NCBI RefSeq assembly: GCF_016919385.1
Contig: NZ_CP070351.1
Span: forward strand, 2,356,001-2,420,000
Direction of reading: 5' to 3'
DNA from: Gordonia sp. PDNC005
GTDB lineage: Bacteria > Actinomycetota > Actinomycetes > Mycobacteriales > Mycobacteriaceae
Length of the DNA stretch: 64,000 nucleotides
Shown piece after piece: positions 37,449 through 46,267 of this stretch. The position numbers were made by a program, and so were the translations under genes. Within the stretch, counting starts at the first letter, position 1; every line of letters starts with the position of its first letter. The notes beneath the pieces were generated by a model, which saw only the letters and a list, made by a program, of their open reading frames with translations, made no database searches and was not told the origin of the DNA.

Positions 37449-38602
37449 CGGCCCACGAATGCGTTGCGCAGTTTGGAGAACAGACCACCGGATGCCGACT
37501 TCGACGACGCCGTCACGATCTCGACATCGTCTCCGATCGCGTCACGCAGACTTCGCAGGAGGTCGGCCTGCGCGGAGTCGACCTTGCGCGGCACGACAAC
37601 TTCGAGGTGAGCGTGCAGGTCGCCTCGCATTCCGGTGTTGAGATGCGGCATCCCGTGACCGCGGACTCGGACCACGGTGCCGGGCTGGGTGCCCGGCTCG
37701 ATGGTCACGGTCGCGGTGCTGCCCAGAACGGTGTCCACCTGAACTTCGCCTCCCAGCGCGGCGTCGGCCATCGGGACGCGGACGGTGCAGTGCAGATCGT
37801 CGCCGTCTCGAACGAAGACGTCGTCGACGGCTTCGCTGACCTCGACGTAGAGGTCGCCTGCGGGACCGCCGCCCGGTCCGACCTCACCCTGGCCGGTGAG
37901 GCGGACGCGCATGCCCTCTTGGACGCCCGCTGGGATCTTGACTGTCATCGTGCGTCGGGAGCGGACGCGGCCGTCGCCACCGCACTTGAGGCAGGGGTCC
38001 GGGATGATCTCACCGGCGCCGCGGCACTCGGGGCATTCGCGGACTGTCATGACTTGACCGAGGAACGAGCGCTGAACCGACTGGATCTCTCCGGCGCCCT
38101 TGCAGGTTCCACACGTCACCGGCTTCGAGTCGTCGCGGGTGCCCGATCCGGTGCACGAGTCGCAGAGGATCGCGGTGTCGACGGTGATCTCCTTGCGAGC
38201 ACCCTCGGCCACCTCGTCGAGATCGAGGGTGACGCCGACCAGCGCGGGTTCACCTGGGCGCACGCGGCCGCGCGGTCCTCGTCCGCTGCCACCGCCGAAG
38301 CCGCCTCCGCCTCCCCCGAAGAAGGTCTGGAAGATGTCTCCGAGCCCACCTCCGCCGAACGGATCGCCGCCGAAGCCGCCTCCGCCCGGACCAGCCAGCG
38401 GGTCGCCGCCCGCGTCGACCACGCGACGCTTCTCCGGATCGGACAGCACTTCGTAGGCGGTGGTCACCTCTTTGAACCGGTCCTCGGCGTCCGGGTTGAC
38501 GTCGGGGTGCAGTTCGCGGGCGAGCTTCCGGTACGCGCGCTTGATCTCCTGATCAGTCGCGCCCTGCGCCACGCCGAGAATGCCGTAGTAATCACGAGCC
38601 AC
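37445..38602 (-). CDS. dnaJ: Chaperone DnaJ (second actinobacterial type, DnaJ2)
   Basis: This 385-residue Hsp40 stimulates the DnaK ATPase. Its J domain spans 1-65 with the HPD motif in ELHPDVN. A Gly/Phe-rich region follows at about 70-110. The zinc domain has all four CxxCxGxG repeats ([32 protein letters not shown]) near 150-215, and substrate-binding beta domains follow. It is encoded right after hrcA, 24 bases downstream, which identifies it as the HrcA-linked copy rather than the dnaK-operon copy. Confidence 0.95.
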   Translation of the reverse strand: MARDYYGILGVAQGATDQEIKRAYRKLARELHPDVNPDAEDRFKEVTTAYEVLSDPEKRRVVDAGGDPLAGPGGGGFGGDPFGGGGLGDIFQTFFGGGGGGFGGGSGRGPRGRVRPGEPALVGVTLDLDEVAEGARKEITVDTAILCDSCTGSGTRDDSKPVTCGTCKGAGEIQSVQRSFLGQVMTVRECPECRGAGEIIPDPCLKCGGDGRVRSRRTMTVKIPAGVQEGMRVRLTGQGEVGPGGGPAGDLYVEVSEAVDDVFVRDGDDLHCTVRVPMADAALGGEVQVDTVLGSTATVTIEPGTQPGTVVRVRGHGMPHLNTGMRGDLHAHLEVVVPRKVDSAQADLLRSLRDAIGDDVEIVTASSKSASGGLFSKLRNAFVGR

Positions 38603-38626
38603 GGTGAAAATCGTCCTTACACATAA

Positions 38627-39661
38627 CTATCGATCGGCGAGAACTTCGCCGACGTACTTCGCAACCGCGGCGACCGACGCGATTGTTCCCGGATAGTCCA
38701 TCCGGGTGGGGCCGACCACACCGACGCTGCCGAACACTGTGCCCGAAGCACCGTACCCGGTTGAGACGACGGACGTGTTCCGCAGGTTCTCGGTGTTGGT
38801 CTCCTCGCCGATCTGCACGGTGACGGTGCCGGTCCGCTGAGTGTGCGCCAAGAGCCTCAGGACCACCACTTGCTCTTCGAGAGCTTCGAGGACCGTGTCC
38901 ATGCCGCCGGTCGCGGGGGTGAAGTCGGCGGCCGACCGTGCGAGGTTCGATGTGCCGCCGAGCACCAGCCGGTCCTCGCTTCGCTCGACGAGCGTCTCCA
39001 CCAGCACTGTCGCGACCGTCACGACCGGCTCCTGCAGTTCACGCGGTGCATGAGTCGCGAGTTCGGCTACGGCGACCGAAGCGTCCTCCAGACGTTGCCC
39101 GTCGAGGGCTTTGGAGAACATGTCGCGCAGGGTCGCCAACGTGTGGTCGTCGATCGGAGCTCGGAGCGTCGCCATGCGCTGCTCAACACGCCCGGTGTCG
39201 GTGATGACGACGAGCAGCAGTCGAGAAGGACTCAACGCCACCACTTCGAGATGTCGGACGCGCGCCGTCGACAGCACCGGGTACTGGATGACGGCAACCT
39301 GGCGGGTCAACTGCGCGAGCAGTTTCACCGACCGACGCAGCACGTCGTCGAGGTCGACACCGGAGTCGAGGACGGTGAGGATCGCACGTCGTTCCGCCGA
39401 CGACAGCGGTTTGATCTCGCTGATCCTGTCCACGAACAGGCGATATCCCTTGTCGGTCGGCACACGTCCCGAACTCGTGTGGGGTTGGGTGATGTATCCC
39501 TCGGCCTCGAGGAACGCCATGTCGTTGCGGACCGTCGCACTGGACACGCCGAGCTGATGCCGCTCGACGAGAGCCTTCGATCCGATCGGCTCCTGGGTGT
39601 CCACGAAGTCGGTGACGATGGCGTGCAGGATCTCGAAGCGACGGTCGTCTGCTGTCGACAC
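38627..39661 (-). CDS. hrcA: Heat-inducible transcription repressor HrcA
   Basis: From GTG 39661 (GAGGAGG six bases upstream) the protein has 344 residues. An N-terminal winged helix includes [20 protein letters not shown] and the conserved [19 protein letters not shown]-like ligand domain and a dimerisation region follow (VQIGEETN...; VGPTRMDYP near the end). HrcA binds CIRCE elements at groEL and related genes. No CIRCE sequence (TTAGCACTC-N9-GAGTGCTAA) is visible in this promoter, so it does not seem to be self-regulated. Confidence 0.95.
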   Translation of the reverse strand: MSTADDRRFEILHAIVTDFVDTQEPIGSKALVERHQLGVSSATVRNDMAFLEAEGYITQPHTSSGRVPTDKGYRLFVDRISEIKPLSSAERRAILTVLDSGVDLDDVLRRSVKLLAQLTRQVAVIQYPVLSTARVRHLEVVALSPSRLLLVVITDTGRVEQRMATLRAPIDDHTLATLRDMFSKALDGQRLEDASVAVAELATHAPRELQEPVVTVATVLVETLVERSEDRLVLGGTSNLARSAADFTPATGGMDTVLEALEEQVVVLRLLAHTQRTGTVTVQIGEETNTENLRNTSVVSTGYGASGTVFGSVGVVGPTRMDYPGTIASVAAVAKYVGEVLADR

Positions 39662-39735
39662 CGGGCACCTCCTCGCGCTGTTGCATAGAGTGGACATGTT
39701 CATTCTACGAAACCGACTTCAAAGGCCAGGCGGCG

Positions 39736-40170
39736 ATGATCTTCAAGGGCGTTCACGACGGGAAGCCCTACCCTGATCACGGCCTGACCCCACGCGAATG
39801 GGCGAAGATTCCACCTCGCCAATTCCGCTTGGATCAGCTGACACCGGTCACCACGGTTTTGGCCCTGGACAAACTGCTGTCGGAAGACTCGACGTTCTAC
39901 GGCGATCTGTTCTCGCATGTCGTGCAGTTCCAGGACGTCCTGTACCTGGAGGACGGCCTTCACCGCGCCGTCCGGTCGGCTCTGCGGAACCGCACGACGA
40001 TCCACGCCCGCCTGTTCGATCTCGATGCCCATCTGGCTCGTCTCGGGAAGCTGCCGGGACAGGACGAGCTCGACCTGGAGACGACAGCCCCGCTGAGTCC
40101 GGTCTCCACGCCTCTCCCCGTCCACCCGCGACGCCGAGTCCGCACCGCGGGCGTCCATCGCCTCGACTGA
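39736..40170 (+). CDS. Conserved protein next to hrcA, VapB-like annotation in relatives
   Basis: This 144-residue protein has a conserved N-terminal two thirds: KPYPDHGLTPREWAKIPPRQ, then LLSEDSTFYGDLFSHVVQ and LYLEDGLHRAVRSALR. The last 35 residues are Pro/Arg-rich and variable. It resembles M. tuberculosis Rv2375, which occupies the same place opposite hrcA and is sometimes labelled a VapB-family antitoxin. No toxin gene is adjacent, so that label is not supported by context. ATG 39736 is preceded by AGGCGGCG. The function is unknown. Confidence 0.75.
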   Translation: MIFKGVHDGKPYPDHGLTPREWAKIPPRQFRLDQLTPVTTVLALDKLLSEDSTFYGDLFSHVVQFQDVLYLEDGLHRAVRSALRNRTTIHARLFDLDAHLARLGKLPGQDELDLETTAPLSPVSTPLPVHPRRRVRTAGVHRLD

Positions 40171-40311
40171 GCTCTTCTGCCCGCCGAACGTCACGCCCCA
40201 TCGTGATTCAGGCCAATGATGCTTGGGACGGAAGCGGATTCGGGCTTCCACTGTCCCGCGTGTGACTCCCTGCTGCGTGCCTCACCTCAGCGAACGTTCC
40301 TCAACACGACC

Positions 40312-40335
40312 GACCAGCCTGAGCTCAGGCTGGTC
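40312..40335. terminator. 24-bp perfect palindrome between convergent genes
   Basis: The arms GACCAGCCTGAG and CTCAGGCTGGTC form a perfect inverted repeat; as RNA, a 10-bp stem with an AGCT loop. It lies in the 221-base gap between the VapB-like gene end (plus) and the HD protein end (minus). A bidirectional terminator is the simplest reading. Nothing else is recognised in this gap. Confidence 0.6.
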
Positions 40336-40391
40336 AGTGACGTTGAAGCACGATTGGGAGACTGTCTCGACTCCGCTTGAAGAAACGACCG

Positions 40392-41090
40392 TCAGGCCCG
40401 CGCGAGCGGGTTGAGGAGGATCGGCAACCGGGCGCCCGCGCGCCACAGGACGGCCGCACTCGAATACGGACGCCGCTGAACCTCAACCTTCATCGCGTCA
40501 CAGAACGCCTGCGTGAAGCCGTCGCGCGAGTGGGCCGCCTCGGTGACGGCGACGAGTCCCGCATCGAGCTCACGTAGTCGGTGTCCCACGACGTCGAGGT
40601 TCACTGCCGAGTGAAGGCACCGCGCGATCGGTTCGGTCGGCGTCGCAGGATGAAAGTGGACAGCGATCGCACCACGCACGACGTCTGCATCGGCCGACGA
40701 TCGGTGGCGAGCGACGAGAGCAGCCGCAGCATCGCCCCCGATGGCGGCGAAGCACCCGTACCCGTCGACGTCGGGTCCGCCGAGCGCCAGGTCGTGCAGC
40801 ATAGTCGCCGCCCAGAGCTGCTCAGGATCGGCGACGAGCCCATCGACCTCGGCGAACGCCGCTGCCCACTGGAAGCATCGGCGGCTGTGTGCGAGCATCT
40901 CGCGCGAGAGTTCGTCGGACGCGCGTTCAGCGACCTCCATGGCGAACCTCGAATCGGGCGGCGACACCAGCTGCCCGCCCGAACCCGTCGGAACTCGGCG
41001 CAACTGACCTGGAACAGCCCTTGCAGCTGCCGCAGCCGCCGACATCGCGGCGGCGAGCCGCTCGGACCGAGTGAGCTCACCGATCCTCAT
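40392..41090 (-). CDS. HD-domain protein
   Basis: From ATG 41090 the protein has 232 residues. The metal-dependent phosphohydrolase pattern is HSRRCFQWAAAFA near 90, then the HD pair in TMLHDLALGG near 118, with RHRSSADADVVRGAIAVHFH near 145. It resembles actinobacterial HD proteins with unknown nucleotide or phosphate substrates. Its start overlaps the TetR stop by four bases (ATGA), so the regulator and this protein are translationally coupled. Confidence 0.78.
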   Translation of the reverse strand: MRIGELTRSERLAAAMSAAAAAARAVPGQLRRVPTGSGGQLVSPPDSRFAMEVAERASDELSREMLAHSRRCFQWAAAFAEVDGLVADPEQLWAATMLHDLALGGPDVDGYGCFAAIGGDAAAALVARHRSSADADVVRGAIAVHFHPATPTEPIARCLHSAVNLDVVGHRLRELDAGLVAVTEAAHSRDGFTQAFCDAMKVEVQRRPYSSAAVLWRAGARLPILLNPLARA

Positions 41091-41689
41091 TCGACGCCGA
41101 TCCGCGAGGCCAGGTCGGACCGCACCATGGCGAGAAGCTCCTCGACCTCTGCGGCCGTCGCGAAGCCCTGCGCCCCGAGCGCGATCATCCCGTTCACCGT
41201 CCCCCACAGTCGGAGGGCTTCGATCCGCGCGGCCCGTCGGCTCAGAGTCGATGCGGCCACTGCCTCGTCCACGACGCCGGTGAGCAGAGTCCGAACCACG
41301 CGACGCGCCTCGTCCACGAGATCGGAGTCGCCGCTGCCCACGTCGGACAGTCCCAGGATCCGGAAGGCGTCGGGATTGTGTGCGTGAAAGCGCAGGTAGG
41401 CATCGAAGACCGCCAGTTCAACTGGCCCGTCTGCCGTCGAGATGGCATCCGCCATCTCCTTCGCGTGATCCCTGGCGATCCGGCACGCCAGCGCAGCGTA
41501 GACGTCGGCCTTGCCGCCGGGGAAGTTCGCATAGATGGAGCTGAGGGCGACATCGGCGACGCGCGCCAGTTCGTCGACGGATGTCTGCCGGAAGCCGTTG
41601 GTCGCGAACAGGGCGGCGGCCGCGTCGAGAACCGCCTTGTGAGTACGGCGTCGACGACGGTCGGTCGGCTCGATCAGCGGAACTGTCAT
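41087..41689 (-). CDS. TetR-family transcriptional regulator
   Basis: This 200-residue regulator (ATG 41689; an alternative start at 41695) has the TetR HTH near 15-60, including AALFATNGFRQTSVDELARV and SSIYANFPGGKADVYAAL. The ligand domain follows. It is divergent from a thioesterase gene across a 77-base gap that contains a palindrome, and it overlaps the HD-domain gene. It probably represses itself and the thioesterase. The ligand is unknown; an acyl-CoA is possible given the thioesterase. Confidence 0.87.
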   Translation of the reverse strand: MTVPLIEPTDRRRRRTHKAVLDAAAALFATNGFRQTSVDELARVADVALSSIYANFPGGKADVYAALACRIARDHAKEMADAISTADGPVELAVFDAYLRFHAHNPDAFRILGLSDVGSGDSDLVDEARRVVRTLLTGVVDEAVAASTLSRRAARIEALRLWGTVNGMIALGAQGFATAAEVEELLAMVRSDLASRIGVE

Positions 41690-41715
41690 GCACAAAACGT
41701 AACAGCACTATCTAT

Positions 41716-41751
41716 TCGTAGTCCAATTATGATTTCATAACCACACTACGA
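41716..41751. promoter_or_regulatory. Nested palindromes, likely TetR operator
   Basis: An inner perfect palindrome TTATGA-TT-TCATAA (41727-41740) is framed by outer arms TCGTAGT (41716-41722) and ACTACGA (41745-41751). The outer pair is slightly off-centre relative to the inner one. The site sits between the divergent TetR and thioesterase genes. Confidence 0.5.
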
Positions 41752-41766
41752 CTCGAAGGAGATAGC

Positions 41767-42192
41767 ATGACTGATGAACCCGCCACTGGATCCGAGGCGA
41801 TGCGGATGTTCTTTCCAGGTTCACCGTTCATCGGAACCCTCGGCGTCGAGGTCATCGACCTCGGCGAAGGCACGGCGCGGTTGCGCATGCCGTTCGTCGA
41901 CGCGAACACGACGATCGGCCCGATGGTTCACGGCGGCGCGATCGCGGCATGCATCGACCTCGGCATCATGGCCGCCGCTTGGGCAGGCCAAGGACCTGTT
42001 CCCGAACAATTGCGCGGGGTGACCGTGTCCATGTCAGTCAACTTCATCGCACCGGCGATGAACGACGACATCGAGATCATCGGCACCCGTCTGCGACGCG
42101 GCCGCAAGCTGTCGCACTGCTCGGTGGAAATCCGGACGAGGTCCGACGATCAACTCGTCGCCACCGGATCGGGCGTCTACCAGGTCGGCTGA
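41767..42192 (+). CDS. PaaI-type hotdog-fold thioesterase
   Basis: This 141-residue hotdog protein has the PaaI signature MVHGGAIAACIDLGIMAAA near 55 (conserved HGG and Asp), ending with SCxVEIRT-like strand residues and a GSGVYQVG tail. It should hydrolyse acyl-CoA thioesters as a tetramer in the cytoplasm. GAAGGAGATAGC directly precedes the ATG, an excellent RBS. The divergent TetR gene and shared palindrome suggest substrate-induced expression. Confidence 0.88.
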   Translation: MTDEPATGSEAMRMFFPGSPFIGTLGVEVIDLGEGTARLRMPFVDANTTIGPMVHGGAIAACIDLGIMAAAWAGQGPVPEQLRGVTVSMSVNFIAPAMNDDIEIIGTRLRRGRKLSHCSVEIRTRSDDQLVATGSGVYQVG

Positions 42193-42236
42193 CCCCGGCC
42201 GTGGGGCCTTCCCTGGTCGACGAGCGACGGAACACG

Positions 42237-43457
42237 TCAGTCGAGAATGTCCCGGACCACGCCGTCTGCGAGGAGGCGGCCTCGGTCGGTGAGGACGTAG
42301 GCGTCCGACTCGACGACCAGGAGTCCGGCGACCACCGCGATGTCGGCACGTGCGCGTTCGGCATCGTCGAGCATGCTCGCAGCCAGCCCCTCACGCATCC
42401 GGAGACGGAGCATCACCGCTTCGGTGTGCACGTCCTCGGCCGAGAGGATCTCCTGGCCCCCGATCGGAAGCCTGCCCTCGGCGAGTGATGCCGAGTAGGT
42501 CGCGGGGTGCTTCTGATTCCACCAGCGCACACCGTTGACGTGGGAATGCGCGCCCGGGCCGACACCCCACCAGTCATCGCTCCGCCAGTACGCCTCGTTG
42601 TGCCTGCATGCCGAATCCGACTGCGGCCGGGCCCAGTTCGACACCTCGTACCACGTGAGGCCGGCCGCCGAGAGCCGGGCGTCGAGCATCTCGTAGCGGG
42701 CAGCGAGGACGTCGTCGTCGGGCATGGGCACCTCACCGCGTCGCACTTTCCGCGCGAATGCCGTTCCGTCCTCGACGATGAGCGCGTATGCGGACACGTG
42801 ATCGACCGGCACGGACAGCACAGCGTCGATGGATGCGGCGAGATCGGAGTCCGACTCCCCCGGCGTTCCGTAGATGAGGTCGAGATTCAGATGCTCGAAG
42901 CCGGCGTCGACGGCCTCCCGCGCCGCTTGCAGCGCACGTCCCGGAGTGTGCGTGCGCTCCAACACCGAGAGAACGTGCGGCGCGGCGGACTGCATGCCGA
43001 GCGAGATCCGCGTGAATCCCGCCTCACGGAGTCGACCGAAGAACTCCGGCGACGTCGACTCGGGGTTCGACTCGGTCGTCACCTCCGCTCCGGGCGCGAG
43101 ATCGAACGAGTCCCGGACCGCGCCGAGGAGCTCCGAGAGCCCTTCGCCGCCGAGCAACGACGGCGTGCCTCCGCCGACGAACACCGTCGACACTGCTCGC
43201 GCGGGCGTCAGCAACGCGGCAGCCGAGTCGAGTTCGCGGCGAACCCCCTCCAACCACGACTGTGGGGACGACGACGAGCCGAGCTCGCCGGCGGTGTACG
43301 TGTTGAAGTCGCAGTAGCCACAGCGCGTCGCACAGAACGGGACATGCAGGTAGAGACCGAACGGACGACCCTCGTCCACCGCGCCGAACGCCTCCAGCGC
43401 CTGTTCCGAGAGCCGCTCAGGGGCCTGCCGATTCACCACTGAACCATCATCCCGCAT
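42237..43457 (-). CDS. hemW: Heme chaperone HemW (HemN-like radical SAM protein)
   Basis: This 406-residue radical SAM protein has the cluster motif CATRCGYCDFNTY (CxxxCxxC) near residue 47 and GGGTPSLLGGEGL near 95. HemW differs from HemN by lacking the N-terminal fourth Cys, which is also not seen here (HVPFCATRCGYC). It delivers heme to haem proteins and was long misnamed coproporphyrinogen oxidase. In M. tuberculosis this gene likewise lies near nirA (Rv2388c to Rv2391). It is divergent from the sulfur operon. Confidence 0.93.
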   Translation of the reverse strand: MRDDGSVVNRQAPERLSEQALEAFGAVDEGRPFGLYLHVPFCATRCGYCDFNTYTAGELGSSSSPQSWLEGVRRELDSAAALLTPARAVSTVFVGGGTPSLLGGEGLSELLGAVRDSFDLAPGAEVTTESNPESTSPEFFGRLREAGFTRISLGMQSAAPHVLSVLERTHTPGRALQAAREAVDAGFEHLNLDLIYGTPGESDSDLAASIDAVLSVPVDHVSAYALIVEDGTAFARKVRRGEVPMPDDDVLAARYEMLDARLSAAGLTWYEVSNWARPQSDSACRHNEAYWRSDDWWGVGPGAHSHVNGVRWWNQKHPATYSASLAEGRLPIGGQEILSAEDVHTEAVMLRLRMREGLAASMLDDAERARADIAVVAGLLVVESDAYVLTDRGRLLADGVVRDILD

Positions 43458-43562
43458 CCAGCTCGAGCAGGTAAATCGACTCTGCCGCGGTAATTAACAT
43501 CACCATGATCGAAAATAACCCCAAGTAGACGACTCGCCATCGCGCGTGGCACTATGGAGGAC

Positions 43563-43643
43563 GTGACTTCCCCAGGAGTGTGGCTCGCCGAGCGGCGGCA
43601 CATCGACCTCAAGCGCGTGTGCAGCGCTTTCTGTCGGCTCTAG
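43563..43643 (+). CDS. Cysteine-containing leader peptide upstream of the sulfur operon
   Basis: GTG 43563 opens a 26-codon frame with the pattern MTSPGVWLAERRHIDL, then a basic stretch and Cys codons at positions 20 and 24 near the end, stopping at TAG 43641. GGAGG lies two bases before the GTG. Peptides of this RRHxDL...CxxxC type occur before sulfur genes across actinobacteria. Poly-Cys uORFs act as cysteine-responsive attenuators in mycobacteria. A hairpin overlaps the stop codon. It lies 153 bases ahead of nirA, and its stalling likely senses Cys-tRNA. Confidence 0.78.
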   Translation: MTSPGVWLAERRHIDLKRVCSAFCRL

Positions 43644-43648
43644 CCGAC
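43633..43648 (+). promoter_or_regulatory. Hairpin spanning the leader-peptide stop codon
   Basis: GTCGGCT and AGCCGAC form a perfect palindrome (usable as a 6-bp stem with TCTA loop) that includes the TAG stop. A ribosome stalled at the Cys codons, 5-15 bases upstream, would keep it open. This is the geometry expected of an attenuator; no U-tract follows. Confidence 0.5.
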
Positions 43649-43796
43649 GATCCGACCGTTTCCGTGCAGTTCTGCGCGTAGAGACAAGCGGTCCACGATC
43701 GGCCCGCCTCCTGGCCCAGCCGATTCTCGTCACTCATTCTGATTTTCAGCCCGACGCCGTGCTGCCCTGCCCGCAGTATGTCTTGTAGGAGAATTC

Positions 43797-45521
43797 ATGA
43801 CGCTCACGTCAACCGAGTCGGCCGACGCCGCAGCCGACGCTCCCGCAGCGCCGCGCAAGCGTGCGCGGCCGGTGAAGCGCAAATCTGAGGGCCAGTGGGC
43901 ACTCGGCTATCGCACGCCGCTCAATCCGAACGAGCAGAACAAGCGCGATGACAATCCGCTGAACGTCCGTGCCCGCATCGAGAACATCTATTCGAAGCAG
44001 GGTTTCGATTCGATCGACAAGGCCGACCTGCGTGGGCGCATGCGCTGGTGGGGTCTGTACACCCAGCGCGAGCAGGGCTACGACGGCACCTACACCGGTG
44101 ACGAGAACATCGATCTCCTCGAGGCCCGGTACTTCATGATGCGAGTGCGGTGCGACGGCGGCAAGCTCGACGCCGCCCAGGTGCGCACTCTCGGTGGGAT
44201 CTCGACGGAGTTCGGCCGGGACACCGCCGACATCTCAGACCGTGAGAACGTCCAGTACCACTGGATCGAGATCGAGAACGTTCCCGAGATCTGGAAGCGG
44301 CTCGAAGCCGTCGGCCTCAAGACGACCGAGGCGTGTGGCGACTGCCCCCGCGTCGTCCTCGGATCGCCGCTCGCCGGCGAATCGTTCGACGAAGTCCTCG
44401 ACCCGACTCCGGCGATCGACGAGATCGTCCGGCGCTACATCGGCGACCCCGCGTACTCGAATCTGCCGCGCAAGTTCAAGACGGCGATCTCCGGCCAGCA
44501 GGACGTCGTCCACGAGATCAACGACGTCGCGTTCATCGGCGTGAATCACCCCGAGCACGGACCCGGTCTCGACCTGTGGGTCGGAGGCGGCCTGTCGACG
44601 AACCCGATGCTCGCCCAGCGGGTTGGCGTGTGGGTGCCGCTCGACGAGGTGCCCGACGTGTGGGAAGGCGTCGTCTCGATCTTCCGCGACTACGGATACC
44701 GCCGCCTGCGTTCCAAGGCACGCCTGAAGTTCCTGATCAAGGACTGGGGCATCGAGAAGTTCCGCCAGGTCCTCGAGGACGAGTACCTGAAGCGGAAACT
44801 GATCGACGGTCCCGCGCCCGAGCAGCCTGCCCGCCCGATCGACCACATCGGCGTCCAGAAACTCCGCAACGGCCTCAACGCCGTCGGGTTCACGCCGATC
44901 GCGGGCCGCGTGTCAGGGACTATTCTCACCAAGGTCGCCGACGCCATGGACCGTGTCGGCTCCGACCGGGCCTCATTCACGCCCTACCAGAAGCTGATCG
45001 TCCTCGACGTGCCCGACGACCAGGTCGAATCGCTCATCGACGAACTGGCCCCGCTCGGACTGCAGGCCCGGGCGTCCAACTGGCGCCGAAACCTGCTCGC
45101 ATGCAGTGGCATCGAGTTCTGCAAGCTGTCGTTCGTCGAGACGCGCAAGCGGTCGCAGGTGCTCGCGCCCGACCTCGAAGAGCGACTGGCCGACATCAAC
45201 GCCCAGCTCGACGTCCCGATCACCGTGAACATCAACGGTTGCCCCAACTCGTGCGGCCGGTCGCAGATCGCCGACATCGGCTTCAAGGGTCAGCTCGTCG
45301 AGAACGACCAGGGCGAACAGGTCGAGGGCTACCAGGTCCACCTCGGCGGCAGCCTCGGCCTCGACTCCGGCTTCGGCCGCAAACTACGCCAACACAAGGT
45401 CGTCAGCGTCGACCTCGGCGACTACATCGAGCGAGTCGTCCGGAACTTCATCGAGCACCGTGAAGACGGCGAACGTTTCGCCGTGTGGGCCGTCCGAGCA
45501 GAAGAGGAGCACTTGCGATGA
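43797..45521 (+). CDS. nirA: Ferredoxin-dependent sulfite reductase
   Basis: This 574-residue siroheme and [4Fe-4S] enzyme reduces sulfite to sulfide using six ferredoxin electrons. Cluster cysteines are C436, C442, C482 and C486 (CSGIEFC and CPNSC). The mycobacterial NirA Tyr-Cys crosslink pair has candidates in GLYTQRE and ACGDC. The family also includes nitrite reductases, but the downstream cysH-cysD-cysN point to sulfite. TAGGAG precedes the ATG. First gene after the leader peptide; it overlaps cysH by four bases. Confidence 0.94.
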   Translation: MTLTSTESADAAADAPAAPRKRARPVKRKSEGQWALGYRTPLNPNEQNKRDDNPLNVRARIENIYSKQGFDSIDKADLRGRMRWWGLYTQREQGYDGTYTGDENIDLLEARYFMMRVRCDGGKLDAAQVRTLGGISTEFGRDTADISDRENVQYHWIEIENVPEIWKRLEAVGLKTTEACGDCPRVVLGSPLAGESFDEVLDPTPAIDEIVRRYIGDPAYSNLPRKFKTAISGQQDVVHEINDVAFIGVNHPEHGPGLDLWVGGGLSTNPMLAQRVGVWVPLDEVPDVWEGVVSIFRDYGYRRLRSKARLKFLIKDWGIEKFRQVLEDEYLKRKLIDGPAPEQPARPIDHIGVQKLRNGLNAVGFTPIAGRVSGTILTKVADAMDRVGSDRASFTPYQKLIVLDVPDDQVESLIDELAPLGLQARASNWRRNLLACSGIEFCKLSFVETRKRSQVLAPDLEERLADINAQLDVPITVNINGCPNSCGRSQIADIGFKGQLVENDQGEQVEGYQVHLGGSLGLDSGFGRKLRQHKVVSVDLGDYIERVVRNFIEHREDGERFAVWAVRAEEEHLR

Positions 45522-46267
45522 CTGATCTCGACTTCGCTCGACCAGCAGACGAAACCGTCGACGACCTCCGCGCGATCGCCGAGGCCGGAGCGGCACAGCT
45601 CGGCCCGGACGCGACCGCGGCGGAGCTGCTCGCGTGGACCGCGGAGACGTTCGGGCCCGACTTCCTGATCGCGGCGAACATGCAGGACGCCGTGCTCATC
45701 GACGTCGCAGACAAGGCCATCACCGACAAGGACGCCGTCGGCGGAAAGCTGAAGGCACTGTTCCTCGACACCGGCTATCACTTCGCCGAGACTCTTGGAA
45801 CCAGGGACGCCGTCGAATCGGTGTACAACCTCGAGTTGATCAACGTCACCCCGGAACAGACCGTGGAGCAGCAGAACGAACTCGTCGGACGCAACCTGTT
45901 CGCGTCCGACCCGGGTGAGTGCTGCCGGCTGCGCAAAGTGGTGCCGCTCAAGGCGTCGCTCGCGCCGTACCGCGCGTGGGTGACCGGCATCCGCCGCGTC
46001 GAGGCGCCGACGCGTGCGAACGCACCACTCATCTCGTTCGACGACGCGTTCGGATTGGTGAAGATCAACCCGCTCGCCGCGTGGACCGATGAGGAGTTCC
46101 AGAACTACATCGACGCCAACGGCGTCCTCGTGAACCCGTTGGTCGACGAGGGCTACCCGTCGATCGGGTGCGAACCGTGCACCCACAAACCGAAAGCCGG
46201 AGAAGATCCGCGCAGCGGCCGTTGGGCCGGGCGCGCCAAGACAGAATGCGGGCTGCACGCATCATGA
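45518..46267 (+). CDS. cysH: Assimilatory APS reductase
   Basis: This 249-residue enzyme reduces adenylyl sulfate to sulfite with thioredoxin. The [4Fe-4S] cysteines C135, C136, C218 and C221 (CC...CxxC) mark the APS-specific type rather than the PAPS type. Catalytic C244 lies in ECGLH near the C-terminus. The start is ATG 45518 inside the nirA stop. Its presence agrees with the lack of an APS kinase gene in this operon. It overlaps cysD by four bases. Confidence 0.94.
   Translation: MTDLDFARPADETVDDLRAIAEAGAAQLGPDATAAELLAWTAETFGPDFLIAANMQDAVLIDVADKAITDKDAVGGKLKALFLDTGYHFAETLGTRDAVESVYNLELINVTPEQTVEQQNELVGRNLFASDPGECCRLRKVVPLKASLAPYRAWVTGIRRVEAPTRANAPLISFDDAFGLVKINPLAAWTDEEFQNYIDANGVLVNPLVDEGYPSIGCEPCTHKPKAGEDPRSGRWAGRAKTECGLHAS

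Noticed and set aside
39736..40170. VapB antitoxin of a toxin-antitoxin pair
   Set aside because: No toxin gene is adjacent and the position opposite hrcA is conserved, so the label is not supported by context.
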